A DNA stretch of 64,000 bases from Xenophilus aerolatus (GCA_030418545.1 QAIB01000002.1:372001-436000); one strand, 5' to 3'; positions 46,888 through 56,677 are shown, counted from the stretch's first letter. The notes: generated by a model from the letters alone, not told the origin. Program-made: numbers and translations.

Positions 46888-49800
46888 GGTTGGCTGTGCA
46901 GATCGTCGTAGTTGGTGATGCGGCGCCATGACAGGCGTCCGACCAGGCTCTTGTGCTTCAGCAGCTCGGAGTCGATCTTCACCCGCCCCGTCCCGCCCGA
47001 GCCCTGGCCGATGAGGGTGCCGGTCACCGTCTTGTAGCGTTGCCCTGCGCTGTCGGAGTCCGAATAGCTCGCGCCGGCATTCAGCACCAGGGGCTCGCCC
47101 AGCAGGCCGAGGGTCGACGCCCGGCTGCTGCCTTTTCCGGTGGCGATGTTCAGCACGTACTGGTTGCCGCCGCCCAGTCCGCACGGGTCGGCCGCGTCGG
47201 GCGGAATCAGGCTGCCGAAGATGAGCGCCGTGCCCAGCCCCGCGGCGCTGCTGACCTGGCGCTCTCCGCGCGCGAGGAAGTCGAAATACCAGCCCGAGCG
47301 CTGCGTCTTGTCGCCATCGCTGGTCGCATGGCCCCAGAGGAAATCGGGCATGCCGACCGATCCGTCGGCGGCGACCGTCCCGCCGGCCAGTCGGCCTCGG
47401 CCGGCAATGCCCGCGCCGCTCTCGGTCTGCGAGCTGTCGTCGTCGTAGAGGGCGTAGACCGACTGCACCTGGGTACTGGCACTGATCTGGTTGTCGGCGC
47501 CTTCCAGATACTTGCCGGTGCCGAAGGACACGATCACGCTGCCGGCGGGACCGGAGATGAGACTGGGCGGCATGGAGATCGGTTGACGCACGTCCGCTGC
47601 GTCCTTGGCCACATACAGGGGCAGTGGGTCGCCGCCGCTCACGAAGGGCGAGAGGTACTTGCTCGTCCACTGCGCTTGCGACGTCGGCCGCGAGAAATCG
47701 AACTTCCACAGGTTGCCGTGCAAATCGCCCGCGTAGATGCGCTGCACCTCGCCGGCAGGCCCCGAGGTGGCGCGGAACTCGATCACGCCGGGCGCCATGC
47801 CGGTTGCCACCGCGTCGCTGACCGGCAGCGACAACTTGAAGTAGTTCGTGCCGAGCACCCAGGCGGCGCCCGCCGGCTTGGACAGGTCCAGCAAGAACAA
47901 GGCGGGCTTGCCGCTCGTACTGGCATGCCCGTCCGGCGCCGTGTTGTTGACCCCGCTCGCCACCACGGCGAACGAGCGGTACGTGGCGGTGGTTGCGTTC
48001 GAGGCGCTGGTCCGAAAGCGCAGGATCTGCGGCCGGCCGACCACGTTGCCGAGGTCGAGGTCGTCGCGGTCGGTGAATTCCCACAGCACCTTGCCGGCGT
48101 CGAAAGCCGCGGGATTGCTCACGTCCAGCGCGTAGACGCCCTGTCCGCCGGCGCCCGTGCCGCCCACGAGCACGGTCTTCCATGTGGTGGTGCTGCCACT
48201 GACGATCTCGGCCTCGGCCACGCGGGGCGTCGCATCGACGAAGCTCTGGTGCGCGCTGGTGCCGTAGGTGGGGGAGGTCAAGAGCGACAGGCGCGCGCCC
48301 ATCCAGCTCGGGATGTAGGCGAACAGTTCGGCGCCCGTGGCGGCATCGAACGCGTGCAGCATGCCGTCGTTGGCTCCGGCGTACACGGCAGCGGGCCGGC
48401 TCTTGTAGGTGTCGTAGAAGCTGCGGTAGGCGTCCGTGCTGTAGCGCTGCGAGGGCGCCCCCGCATAGACGACGCCGGAGTTGATCACGTCACCGAGGCG
48501 GCTGGCGCGTTGGCGAAAGAGGCTGCCTTCGTCCCTTCGTACGCCGCGGATGAAATCCAGGCGCTTCTCGCCCAGGCCATCGGCGGGGCTGCCGGGCGCA
48601 GGACGATTCAGCTGTTCCTTCAGGCGCTCATTGGCAGCGGCCCCGCCGCTTTCGATCTGGTTCCAACGCAGTTCGGTGGCGGCCCCTGCGCTGCGGTCGA
48701 CTTTGCCGACGAAGATCTTGCGGAGATCGGGATCGGCCCGGTCCAGCAGTGCTGCGGCCGACCACAGCGGCGCGCTGCCCACGTCGATGGTGCCATCTGC
48801 AGCCAGCACCAGGGGCGTCGCGACCACATTGCCGCTCCAGCGGTCGGGATTGAAGCTGGCCTGATAGATGGCCGCGCCGCCGGGACCGACTTCCTGGGCC
48901 GACACCGAGCCGCCAGCAATGCTGTTGGCGCTGCTCGCGATGTTGGCGAACATCTCGTCCAGGCCCCGGAGGATGAGCTCCGGACTGCTCGCCAGATAGA
49001 AAGTCAGCGCATCGCCGCGAGGCGTGCCCGGACGTTCCCAGCCGCCGTTGTCGATCGTTTGGCCGTCCTTGCCGAGAAAGGGGTGGCCGAAGCCCGAACT
49101 GTCCTTGAAACCTCCGTACTTCGCGGCCAGGAAGTATTTGCTGCGCATCCGTTCTTCGTTCTCACCGCCCCCCACCTGATTGTGGTTCTCGTCCACGTCG
49201 AGCGCATAGGTCTTCACTCGCATGCCTGGACGCTGCTTGCTGGGGCCATCTCCCGCTGTCCAGGCCTTGCCGCGAATGTCGTGCGTGGCCGCCCAGTACG
49301 CCATGCCGGCAATGTAGTAGTTCGTGTGGTTGCCGTAGATTTGATCGCCGAGGTTTGCCAAAGAGCCTAAGGGGCGCTCAGGCGAAGCTGCAGGGTTCGG
49401 GTTTGTGGCTTTTCTGCCGCTGACGCCATTGCCGTCCGTGTAGCTCATGCCGCCGTTGCTGGCGAAGCTGCCCACGACGTTGGTCCAGAACCTGAAGTCG
49501 GGCTCGTTGTCGGCATCGTTGGCCGCTCTCGTGCGGTCCACGCCGTCATCGATCGTGTTGCCGGGGATGAACTTGTCGTAATGCGTGTTGACGTCGCCGA
49601 TCGTCATGATGTTGTTCTTGACACAGGCGTAGTTCTTCGCGGGCGAACCGTTCGCATCCGGGTCGACCCAATCGGTGTAGACGGGAAATCCGTCCTTCAT
49701 GCCATCGGTCATGTCCTTGGTAGCTTCAGGCGTCGGCGGCTTGCCCTGCAGGTATCGCAAGGCCTCGTAGTAGAGCTCGTTGATGGGGTCGTAGGTCTTG

Positions 49801-50975
49801 TACATCCCGGCCACGGGGCCGGTCCGGCCGAAGCGGTTCAGATAGTTGAGAACCCCACTGATGCGCTCGGGAGCGCCATCGGGGTTGAGTTCGAGCACGC
49901 CGGAGTTGGCGTCCCATTCGGCCACCGAGTTCGTGACGCCGAGTGGTGAGCCGCTGGCGTCGAAGGCCTTGGGGCCGACGTACTTCATGGGCGCACGAAG
50001 CACGCCGCCGTAGCGCTCGACCCTTTGATCCATCAGGTAGCCGAATGCGGCCACGCGAATGCGATCGCTGTATTTCTGGATGTTGCCGACCGGCTTGTAT
50101 CTGCCGTTCGGGTAGCGTTGGCACAGGCTGGAGCGCGGATCGGTGAGCGCGCCTGAGCTGTCCGACTCGCAGACCCTGACGCGGGCATAGAAAAAGCTGT
50201 CGCTGCTGAGCGCGGCGCTTTCGTACTGGGGAGCGTTGATGCCGAGGTTCGAGTTGTTGCCCGGCGCGTCGCACGAACCCGTGGCCGACGTGCCGAAGTG
50301 CACACGGTTCAGGCAATTGGCAACGTAGATGGTGCCCGTCCAGCGTCCCCTCAGGCTGGCAGGGACCGCGTCGGCCGCCAACCTGGCAGGAAGCTGCTTC
50401 GACGGGAGATTGCCCCCGTTCCAGAAGTTGTTGCTGACGCTGGTGTTGGGCAGCACCGCGCGCTGGAGCACGGTGAGGTCGACCTCGTCCACGATCCGGT
50501 CACCCCCCGACAGGCCCAGGCGAAGCGCGTCGATGGCGGACCCTGTCGCCCAGTTCATGAAGTTGCCGCTGAACCCGGCGCCACCACATCCATGGTTGTT
50601 GGCCGGTCCCGTGCGGTCGAATCGACGTCGGAGGGCGTTTGCGTCGTTGACATACTTGTAGCAGCTGTTGGCGTCGAAGTACCCGAGGTACTCCTTGTCG
50701 ACGGCATAGTCGGTGCCTCCGGTGTACATGGCACCGACCGTCGGGAACTCGACCGACAGTGCCAGCGTCAGTGTCGGCTTCTGCCCGGCACCGGTTGCGT
50801 AGAGCGGCTCCGACGACAGTGCCGTCAACTTGAATGCCGAGATGTCCTGGCCCGTGGCCACCAGCGCCGTCCCGACAGCGGCGGCACACAAGCCCGCCGC
50901 CACGACGATGGTCCGGATCCCCACGCCGTAGACGACGCGTCGCGCGCGCGGTTGCTTGTTGTCCCTTGTCTGCAT
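46884..50975 (-). CDS. pilY1: type IV pilus tip/assembly protein PilY1
   Basis: A 1363-residue secreted protein. The N-terminus has a positive n-region and a hydrophobic segment (GIRTIVVAAGLCAAAVGTAL). The C-terminal 600-700 residues are the PilY1/PilC beta-propeller (VYAGANDGMLHAFDAATGAE, YALDVSNPAAF, IYAGDLHGNLWKFDFS). PilY1 is needed for pilus assembly and adhesion and primes the minor-pilin complex. No clear integrin-type VWA MIDAS motif is seen in the N-terminal half. It starts 5 bp after pilX, with AGGAA before the ATG. Confidence 0.93.
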   Translation of the reverse strand: MQTRDNKQPRARRVVYGVGIRTIVVAAGLCAAAVGTALVATGQDISAFKLTALSSEPLYATGAGQKPTLTLALSVEFPTVGAMYTGGTDYAVDKEYLGYFDANSCYKYVNDANALRRRFDRTGPANNHGCGGAGFSGNFMNWATGSAIDALRLGLSGGDRIVDEVDLTVLQRAVLPNTSVSNNFWNGGNLPSKQLPARLAADAVPASLRGRWTGTIYVANCLNRVHFGTSATGSCDAPGNNSNLGINAPQYESAALSSDSFFYARVRVCESDSSGALTDPRSSLCQRYPNGRYKPVGNIQKYSDRIRVAAFGYLMDQRVERYGGVLRAPMKYVGPKAFDASGSPLGVTNSVAEWDANSGVLELNPDGAPERISGVLNYLNRFGRTGPVAGMYKTYDPINELYYEALRYLQGKPPTPEATKDMTDGMKDGFPVYTDWVDPDANGSPAKNYACVKNNIMTIGDVNTHYDKFIPGNTIDDGVDRTRAANDADNEPDFRFWTNVVGSFASNGGMSYTDGNGVSGRKATNPNPAASPERPLGSLANLGDQIYGNHTNYYIAGMAYWAATHDIRGKAWTAGDGPSKQRPGMRVKTYALDVDENHNQVGGGENEERMRSKYFLAAKYGGFKDSSGFGHPFLGKDGQTIDNGGWERPGTPRGDALTFYLASSPELILRGLDEMFANIASSANSIAGGSVSAQEVGPGGAAIYQASFNPDRWSGNVVATPLVLAADGTIDVGSAPLWSAAALLDRADPDLRKIFVGKVDRSAGAATELRWNQIESGGAAANERLKEQLNRPAPGSPADGLGEKRLDFIRGVRRDEGSLFRQRASRLGDVINSGVVYAGAPSQRYSTDAYRSFYDTYKSRPAAVYAGANDGMLHAFDAATGAELFAYIPSWMGARLSLLTSPTYGTSAHQSFVDATPRVAEAEIVSGSTTTWKTVLVGGTGAGGQGVYALDVSNPAAFDAGKVLWEFTDRDDLDLGNVVGRPQILRFRTSASNATTATYRSFAVVASGVNNTAPDGHASTSGKPALFLLDLSKPAGAAWVLGTNYFKLSLPVSDAVATGMAPGVIEFRATSGPAGEVQRIYAGDLHGNLWKFDFSRPTSQAQWTSKYLSPFVSGGDPLPLYVAKDAADVRQPISMPPSLISGPAGSVIVSFGTGKYLEGADNQISASTQVQSVYALYDDDSSQTESGAGIAGRGRLAGGTVAADGSVGMPDFLWGHATSDGDKTQRSGWYFDFLARGERQVSSAAGLGTALIFGSLIPPDAADPCGLGGGNQYVLNIATGKGSSRASTLGLLGEPLVLNAGASYSDSDSAGQRYKTVTGTLIGQGSGGTGRVKIDSELLKHKSLVGRLSWRRITNYDDLHSQP

Positions 50976-50980
50976 TTTTC

Positions 50981-51619
50981 TTATTCCTTTCGGTAGATCA
51001 TCTGGACGACCGCCTGAAGGTCGGGCCGCGGGCCGAAGCCCATTGCGGTGATGCGGTACACCGCTCTGGATGCGCCGGTCTGGGCGTCCAGGAACTGACC
51101 CGCATCGGCGTCGGGCAGCACTTCGATGATGTAGCGGGGCTTCCGGGCCGGCTTCAGGCCGAGGCCGTCGCCCGACGACGCCGCGTCGAAGGCGCGTTGG
51201 GTGAAATCGCCGAAGGCGGCCGAGCGTGCCGAGCTGCCGCTGTCGGTGAAGTCGACGGCGAGCCAGACGGGCTTGCCGGCGTCCGACGGCAGACACAGGC
51301 CTTTGCGATGGCCATCGCCGGCAGTGCCGCAGCCGGCAAGAAAGTCCATGCGATTGGCGGCGGTGAAGGTGCTCATCCGCGTGGCGGTGCCAGGGCCGCG
51401 CATGTCGTATTCGGCGTCGGCCAGCGCTGCTTCGGCCGACTGGAGCGCGATCTGGATGTCTCGGTCGTTGCGGGCGCCGCGTTCGCCGAGCATGGACAGC
51501 TGCATGGCGAGCAGCCCGAGCAAGGAGGCGACGAGCATCACCACCATCACGGCGATCAACGAAACACCGCGCTGCGACCGCGGCATGTGTCGATTGAGGG
51601 GAGCTTGGGGCAGCCGCAT
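50981..51619 (-). CDS. pilX: type IV minor pilin PilX
   Basis: A 212-residue pilus assembly protein. The prepilin-like start is PRSQRG|VSLIAVMVVMLVASLLG; position 5 is Ala and not Glu, as is common in PilX/GspK-like tip subunits. The body holds LGERGARNDRDIQIALQSAE and AALADAEYDM, typical of PilX. Its start overlaps the pilW stop by one base (TGATG). Confidence 0.88.
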   Translation of the reverse strand: MRLPQAPLNRHMPRSQRGVSLIAVMVVMLVASLLGLLAMQLSMLGERGARNDRDIQIALQSAEAALADAEYDMRGPGTATRMSTFTAANRMDFLAGCGTAGDGHRKGLCLPSDAGKPVWLAVDFTDSGSSARSAAFGDFTQRAFDAASSGDGLGLKPARKPRYIIEVLPDADAGQFLDAQTGASRAVYRITAMGFGPRPDLQAVVQMIYRKE

Positions 51620-52632
51620 CAGTGGACCTGCGGGTTGTGAAGGTAGACGGTGAAGCTCACGGTCTGCCGCAGGCGTCCGTCGGCCGGCACGGCCAACGCC
51701 GTGCCCGGGTCTGCAGCGCTGCTGTAGCCGCCGACGCCGAAGGGATATCTGGTCGTTGCGGAGGACTCCTGTGCCGAGTTCGCGGGGCTGCGCAGAAGCA
51801 GGCCGATCTTGATGGCCCGCACACGCTGCCAGTTGGCCAGGCTGGCCGCAGCATCGCCTGGCACGTCGAGCTGGTCAGCACGCAGATAGCGGTCCACGAC
51901 GCTGTTGGCGGGTATCATTGCCTTGCCGGGATCCACGCCGTCGACGCCGTAGAGCACCTGGAAGCTCTCGACGCCGGAGACCAATGGGACGGTCGAAAAC
52001 CGGTTCTGACCCTTGGAGTTGGTTCCGTTCGCATGGCACATAAGGGTCGGTTCCCCGGTGTTCGTGTCGACCCGAACGAAAAATATGCTGGTGATGACGT
52101 CGGACGCATCGGTTGGCACCGTCGACTCGGCGCTGCCCCGGCAATTGGTCGTGACGCCGTCGGCCTCGTTCGCATTCCGGGCGGCGGCCTGCGCCCGCAC
52201 GATCAGGACATCGCTTCCGTTCTTGCAGGCGGTGCCTGCGGTGCCTGGGCAGCTGCTGCGATTGCCGTTGACCGAGAAGGGCTCGACGTCGGGCGGGTCC
52301 GGCATCTGTGCATCGTTGTAGCCATGCACCATGGGAAGAGCGGCGGCGGCCTTGGCGAGCTTGAACTGGCCGGCGGTGGTTCCCGTGGCGAAGGCGACGT
52401 CGAGGAAGCCGGCCTGTGCGATCGTCCTGCGCAGGATCTCGGTCGTGAAGCGCGCGTTTTCGTCCAGCTGACTGACGGCGTCGACCGTCGAAAAGCCGCG
52501 GCGGGACACGATCAGAGTGGCGACGGCCGCGGTCACGATCAGCAGGGTCAGGGCGAGCGCCACCAGAAGTTCGACAAGGGTGAAGCCGACTTGCCGCAGG
52601 CGGGTGCCCGCAGAATGTGTGGCGGCCCTCAT
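51619..52632 (-). CDS. pilW: type IV minor pilin PilW
   Basis: A 337-residue PilW-type protein with signal RQVG|FTLVELLVALALTLLIV and RRGFSTVDAVSQLDENARFT after the helix, as in PilW. The C-terminal part is Cys-containing and variable. The ATG at 52632 overlaps the pilV stop by 4 bp. It is one of four minor pilins that prime pilus assembly together with PilY1. Confidence 0.9.
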   Translation of the reverse strand: MRAATHSAGTRLRQVGFTLVELLVALALTLLIVTAAVATLIVSRRGFSTVDAVSQLDENARFTTEILRRTIAQAGFLDVAFATGTTAGQFKLAKAAAALPMVHGYNDAQMPDPPDVEPFSVNGNRSSCPGTAGTACKNGSDVLIVRAQAAARNANEADGVTTNCRGSAESTVPTDASDVITSIFFVRVDTNTGEPTLMCHANGTNSKGQNRFSTVPLVSGVESFQVLYGVDGVDPGKAMIPANSVVDRYLRADQLDVPGDAAASLANWQRVRAIKIGLLLRSPANSAQESSATTRYPFGVGGYSSAADPGTALAVPADGRLRQTVSFTVYLHNPQVH

Positions 52633-53228
52633 TGCCTGTTCCCGGGGGTGATGGGCAAGACGAGGTACGGTCGCGATTTCGCGTCGCTCACCTCGAAGGC
52701 ATCCGGTGCGGCGGCGGATCGCCGGGTCTTGCCCCGTGTCCATCCAAGCTTCACCTGGACCACGCCGGTGTTGCCATTGGAGGTGCAGCCCCATCGGGGC
52801 AGGCCGTCCGCGTCGTACGGGCTGGCGTCGAAGCAGACCACCACGCGCGCGCCCGGCAGCTGCGCCACGACCTGCGTGAGCCACTGCTGCATGTCATAGC
52901 GCGCAGCATCCAGCGGGGCGGTGCAACCCTGGACGCAGTCCACGTCCCGCGCGGGCGCAGGCCCGCGGAAATCAGCTTGGAGGTAAGGGTTGGCCGTCGC
53001 GTCGAGCTGTGTGGCGACCTGCTTGTTGCCGCGCATGAGCTCGGCAAGCTCGCTGGCGAGCCGGACGCCGGCCGATTGCAGACGCGCCTCTCGATGCGCG
53101 TTCAAGGAGGCGGCCTGCAGGCCCACCATGCCCAGCACACCGAACGAAAGCACCACGATCGCGACAAGGACCTCGAGCAGAGTGAACCCTGCCGCAACGC
53201 CCCCCCGAGCGCCTGCAGCCACATGCAT
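52629..53228 (-). CDS. pilV: type IV minor pilin PilV
   Basis: A 199-residue PilV-type protein with signal VAAG|FTLLEVLVAIVVLSFGVLG followed by MVGLQAASLNAHREARLQSA. GGGAG lies before the ATG. First gene of the operon pilV-pilW-pilX-pilY1-pilE-fimT. The 139-bp gap to nrdR contains an 8-bp hairpin (TTGAGCGG / CCGCTCAA, 53317-53340) without a T-run, and no sigma-54 promoter, although pilin operons often use one. Confidence 0.9.
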   Translation of the reverse strand: MHVAAGARGGVAAGFTLLEVLVAIVVLSFGVLGMVGLQAASLNAHREARLQSAGVRLASELAELMRGNKQVATQLDATANPYLQADFRGPAPARDVDCVQGCTAPLDAARYDMQQWLTQVVAQLPGARVVVCFDASPYDADGLPRWGCTSNGNTGVVQVKLGWTRGKTRRSAAAPDAFEVSDAKSRPYLVLPITPGNRQ

Positions 53229-53367
53229 TTGAATCTCCCTTCCGGTCTTGGCCGGCGGGACGATTTTCGAAGCGCGCTGTGGTGCCTGTGTGCCGCTTAT
53301 CCGGAACGGGTTGCCGTTGAGCGGTCCGAGGGCCGCTCAAATGTCAGCCGCTTGCTGCAAAAGTTTC

Positions 53368-53811
53368 CTAGATGTCTCGCAGCAGCTGCCTGAACTCTTC
53401 CACATCCTCGAAGCTGCGATACACCGACGCGAAGCGCACGTAAGCGACCTTGTCCAGCTTCTTCAGCTCGCGCATGACCAGCTCGCCCAGCTTGTGCGAC
53501 GGAATCTCCCGCTGGGCGCTGGCGAGGAGTTTCTGTTCGATGCGCAGCAGCGCGTCATCGATCTGCTCGATGCTCACGGGCCGCTTGCGCAGCGCCAGCA
53601 TCATCGATGCACGCACCTTGCCGGCATCAAAGTCGGCGCGGCTGCCGTCCTTCTTGACGACGACGGGGTAGTTGACGTCCGGTCGCTCGTAGGTGGTGAA
53701 GCGCTTGTCGCAGGCGCTGCACTGGCGGCGGCGGCGCACGAAGTCGCCGTCTTCCGAGACGCGGGTCTCGACGACCTGCGTCTCGGGGTGGCCGCAGAAG
53801 GGGCACTTCAT
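53368..53811 (-). CDS. nrdR: transcriptional repressor NrdR
   Basis: A 147-residue ATP-cone repressor of ribonucleotide reductase genes. Zinc-ribbon cysteines Cys3, Cys6, Cys31 and Cys34 ([21 protein letters not shown]) precede the ATP-cone ([36 protein letters not shown]). It lies 22 bp after glyA on the same strand, the standard glyA-nrdR pairing. Confidence 0.97.
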   Translation of the reverse strand: MKCPFCGHPETQVVETRVSEDGDFVRRRRQCSACDKRFTTYERPDVNYPVVVKKDGSRADFDAGKVRASMMLALRKRPVSIEQIDDALLRIEQKLLASAQREIPSHKLGELVMRELKKLDKVAYVRFASVYRSFEDVEEFRQLLRDI

Positions 53812-53833
53812 ACCGCCGCGGCCCCTGTCGTGC

Positions 53834-55078
53834 TCAACGGTAGACCGGGAAGCGGCTGGTCAAGGCATGCACCTTGGCGCGCACCGCCTCGATGTTGGCC
53901 GCGTCGCGCGGGTTGTCCAGCACGTCGGCGATCAGGTTGGCGGTGATGCGCGCCTCTTCGTCCTTGAAGCCACGCGTGGTCATGGCCGGCGTGCCGACGC
54001 GCACGCCGCTGGTGACCATCGGCTTTTCCGGATCCTTGGGGATCGCATTCTTGTTGATGGTCATGTGGGCGCTGCCCAGCACGGCCTCGGCTTCCTTGCC
54101 GGTGATGCCCTTGGCGCGCAGGTCGACCAGCATGACGTGGCTCTGCGTGCCGCCGCTCACGATGCGCAGGCCGCGCTCGGTCAGGGTCCTGGCCACGATG
54201 TCCGCGTTCTTGACCACCTGTTGCTGGTAGCTCTTGAATTCGGGCGTCAGCGCTTCCTTGAAGGCCACCGCCTTGGCCGCGATCACGTGCATCAGCGGGC
54301 CGCCCTGCAGGCCGGGGAAGATGGCGCTGTTGATGGCCTTCTCGTGCTGCGACTTCATCAGGATGATGCCGCCGCGCGGTCCGCGCAGGCTTTTGTGGGT
54401 CGTGGACGTGACGACGTCGGCATGGGGCACGGGGTTGGGGTACACGCCCGCGGCGATGAGGCCGGCGTAGTGGGCCATGTCGACCATGAAGATCGCGCCC
54501 ACGTCCTTCGCCACCTTGGCGAAACGCTCGAAGTCGATGTGCAGCGAGTAGGCCGAGGCGCCGGCGATGATGAGCTTGGGGTGGTGCTCGTGCGCCTTGC
54601 GCTCCATCTCGTCGTAGTCGAGCACCTCGTTGGCGTCGAGGCCGTAGCTCACCACGTTGAACCACTTGCCGCTCATGTTCAACGGCATGCCGTGGGTCAG
54701 GTGGCCGCCTTCGGCCAGGCTCATGCCCATGATCGTGTCGCCGGGCTTGAGGAAGGCCAGCATGACGGCCTCGTTGGCCGACGCGCCGCAGTGGGCCTGC
54801 ACGTTGGCGGCGTCGGCACCGAAGAGCTGCTTGACGCGGTCGATGGCCAGCTGCTCGGCGATGTCGACGAACTCGCAGCCGCCGTAGTAACGCTTGCCGG
54901 GATAGCCTTCGGCGTACTTGTTGGTGAGCTGCGAGCCCTGGGCGGCCATGACGGCTGGCGAGGCGTAGTTCTCGCTGGCGATCAGCTCGATGTGGTGTTC
55001 CTGGCGGGCGTTTTCCTGCTGGATGGCGGCCCAGAGTTCGGGGTCGGTCTGTTCGACCAGGATGTCGCGGTGGTACAT
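53834..55078 (-). CDS. glyA: serine hydroxymethyltransferase
   Basis: A 414-residue PLP enzyme that makes glycine and methylene-tetrahydrofolate from serine. [20 protein letters not shown], the PLP lysine in [15 protein letters not shown], and the N-terminal tetrahydrofolate-site YGGCEFVD are intact. The ATG at 55078 follows AAGGA. A ZTP-type riboswitch precedes the gene, so expression should rise when 10-formyl-tetrahydrofolate is short. Probably cotranscribed with nrdR. Confidence 0.98.
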   Translation of the reverse strand: MYHRDILVEQTDPELWAAIQQENARQEHHIELIASENYASPAVMAAQGSQLTNKYAEGYPGKRYYGGCEFVDIAEQLAIDRVKQLFGADAANVQAHCGASANEAVMLAFLKPGDTIMGMSLAEGGHLTHGMPLNMSGKWFNVVSYGLDANEVLDYDEMERKAHEHHPKLIIAGASAYSLHIDFERFAKVAKDVGAIFMVDMAHYAGLIAAGVYPNPVPHADVVTSTTHKSLRGPRGGIILMKSQHEKAINSAIFPGLQGGPLMHVIAAKAVAFKEALTPEFKSYQQQVVKNADIVARTLTERGLRIVSGGTQSHVMLVDLRAKGITGKEAEAVLGSAHMTINKNAIPKDPEKPMVTSGVRVGTPAMTTRGFKDEEARITANLIADVLDNPRDAANIEAVRAKVHALTSRFPVYR

Positions 55079-55124
55079 GGCAGTCCTTCGATGAAGATGG
55101 TCCTTGCGGGTTCAAACCAGACAA

Positions 55125-55250
55125 GGGCTGCCCAGGCGAACGGCTGAACGCCTGCGGAGCAGGCGGTGCGCTTCCCAGTGGTCATTCCACGTCAGCGCAG
55201 GCGTCCGTCACCGTGAGTGAGGGCGCTGCGCTTATCGCCAGTCGCGCACG
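55125..55250 (-). promoter_or_regulatory. ZTP (pfl) riboswitch upstream of glyA
   Basis: On the minus strand, in order: GCGACTGGCGA (55235-55245), a variable arm, then GTGG-AATGA-CCAC-TGGGAAGCGC, a variable hairpin, and CCGTTCGCCTGGGCAG (55128 onward), matching the conserved parts of ZTP riboswitches. Just downstream, GCAGCCCTT can pair with AAGGACTGC (8 of 9), which contains the glyA Shine-Dalgarno sequence, suggesting translational control. Ligand binding would free it by holding the CCTGGGC strand in the pseudoknot. Confidence 0.8.
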
Positions 55251-55298
55251 CGAAGAGTGTAGCCGACAGCCTGCACTCCGGAGGCAGGGGCTACCGGC

Positions 55299-56123
55299 TC
55301 AGGAGTCGGACAGCAGGGCCACCTTCTGTTCGGCGCTTTCCGGCTTGGCAGGTGCCACCACGGGCAGCGGCTGCGGCCGGACGTTGGGCGGCAGCGTCGG
55401 CACCGCGCGGCCGCCGGCCACCTGCTGCAGGCGCGCGTGCTCGGCCAGCACCTTGGCGGCATAGCCGCCGTCGTCCTCGAGGTTGGCTGCGCCGACGTAG
55501 TAGCGCAGGCCGCCTTCGAGGGAGCCCGCGCGGGCGATGCATTCCTGCAGCACCTTCACGCCGACGCGCATGTTCGTGACGGGGTCGAAGGCGGTGAGGA
55601 TGCCGCCGGCGCTCTCGTACTTGTCGCCATGGACACGGGTCATGACCTGCATCAGGCCCTGTGCGCCGACATGGCTCTGTGCGAAGGGGTTGAAGCTCGA
55701 TTCCACGGCCATGATGGCCAGGATGAGCGTCGGATCGAGCTTGGTCTTCCCGCCGATCTCGTAGGCCTCGGCAACCAGCACGCTCAGCGGCTCCACCGCG
55801 ACGCGGTACTTCTTGCTGAGCCAGTAGGCCACGGCGGCCTGCTGCTTCGGCAACTCGGCAGGACTCGCCGCCGTAGTGCGCTCGATCGCGTTGGGCTGCA
55901 GGTCGGTCGGCTCGGGCGCAGGCTTGCGCGACTCCAGCCAGGCCACCAGCTGCTGCTCGCCGGCATGCTGGAGGTCGGGGCGGGCGATCAGCGCGACCAC
56001 GGCGAACACCAGGGCCAGGCCGATGAGGGCGAAGCCGTTGTGCGTGATCTCGAAAAAGCCGTCGGCAATGTCGCCGGCCACGGTCCGCAGACTTCGGGCG
56101 CCGGCTTGCAGGGCCTGTTTCAT
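55299..56123 (-). CDS. membrane-anchored lytic transglycosylase (SLT domain)
   Basis: A 274-residue peptidoglycan lytic transglycosylase. A membrane anchor at about residues 29-48 (NGFALIGLALVFAVVALIAR) is followed by the SLT domain: TLILAIMAVESSFNPFAQSH with catalytic Glu141, GAQGLMQVMTRVHGDKY, and GGLRYYVGAANLEDDGGYAA. The C-terminus is Pro/Val-rich. The ATG at 56123 was preferred over a much longer frame that is not homologous. A good promoter is at 56324-56352 on the same strand. Confidence 0.9.
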   Translation of the reverse strand: MKQALQAGARSLRTVAGDIADGFFEITHNGFALIGLALVFAVVALIARPDLQHAGEQQLVAWLESRKPAPEPTDLQPNAIERTTAASPAELPKQQAAVAYWLSKKYRVAVEPLSVLVAEAYEIGGKTKLDPTLILAIMAVESSFNPFAQSHVGAQGLMQVMTRVHGDKYESAGGILTAFDPVTNMRVGVKVLQECIARAGSLEGGLRYYVGAANLEDDGGYAAKVLAEHARLQQVAGGRAVPTLPPNVRPQPLPVVAPAKPESAEQKVALLSDS

Positions 56124-56323
56124 TCTTCGCTCTTCCTTTCGATGCGGGTTTCGAGCGGAGGCAGGCACCCTGAGGTGGTGCCCGGCCGGGCATCGATGCG
56201 TCGCTTGGATTGGTAGGAACCGGCGCGTGCTGTGGAGGTTTGCACACGGGGCCGGTCTCGCCGGGGAGTCCGGCGGCGGTGGGAGCCCGGAAAGGACACA
56301 AGCGAAGTCCTGGGGCACGGCGC

Positions 56324-56352
56324 ATTCTAAAAACCGCTTAATACCCGGTCAA
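56324..56352 (-). promoter_or_regulatory. sigma-70 promoter of the lytic transglycosylase gene
   Basis: Minus strand TTGACC (56352-56347), 17 nt, TAGAAT (56329-56324). Near-consensus boxes with ideal spacing. The leader would be about 195 nt. It lies beside the probable plus-strand promoter region of the structured leader RNA (possible -10 TATGCT at 56372-56377). Confidence 0.75.
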
Positions 56353-56451
56353 TACTTAAGAATTCATTCTTTATGCTAACGGGGTATGTTCGAAGAAGGC
56401 CATGGACCACCCCGGTGCCATAAATAAATCGACTTGCGTTGCTGCTTTCAT

Positions 56452-56677
56452 GGGCCTAATCTGGCCCTGCCTGTTCTTCAGGCGCTTGCCGAGGCCCAGG
56501 ATCGACGTGGCGTTCCGCCCAACCGATTCGCCAGCCGAGGCCCCCAACGGTGGCAATCTCTTGCCACCTGCGAGGACGGAACCATTGACCTTCCGTCCGA
56601 GCAAAGAGATGGCAGCGGACTTGAGCCGGCCATCAAGCCCGGTGGCAAGACTTCACGGTCTGGCCATCGGGCTTTTT
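56452..56677 (+). ncRNA. candidate structured leader RNA / attenuator upstream of the DUF748 gene
   Basis: Five consecutive hairpins on the plus strand: GGGCC/GGCCC (56452-56467), GCCTG/CAGGC (56469-56483), GGTGGCA/TGCCACC (56549-56568), GGACGGAA/TTCCGTCC (56574-56598), and a terminator with a 16-position stem (15 paired) at 56636-56673 followed by five T. GGTGGCAA occurs both in hairpin 3 and in the terminator's 5' arm, and TTGCCACC (56561-56568) can pair with either, so antitermination is possible. GCAAAGAGAT (56601-56610) can also pair with ATCTCTTGC in hairpin 3. The RNA ends 44 bp before the DUF748 start. It matches no riboswitch class I recognise. Together with 56124-56323 this fills the 597-bp gap. 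Confidence 0.6.

Noticed and set aside
46426-48183. 585-codon frame running from pilE into the pilY1 region
   Set aside because: Only the pilE part (from 46887) has homology; the rest is an out-of-frame reading of pilY1.
53317-53340. 8-bp hairpin between nrdR and pilV as an intrinsic terminator
   Set aside because: No T-run on either side; kept only as a possible weak attenuator in the pilV entry.
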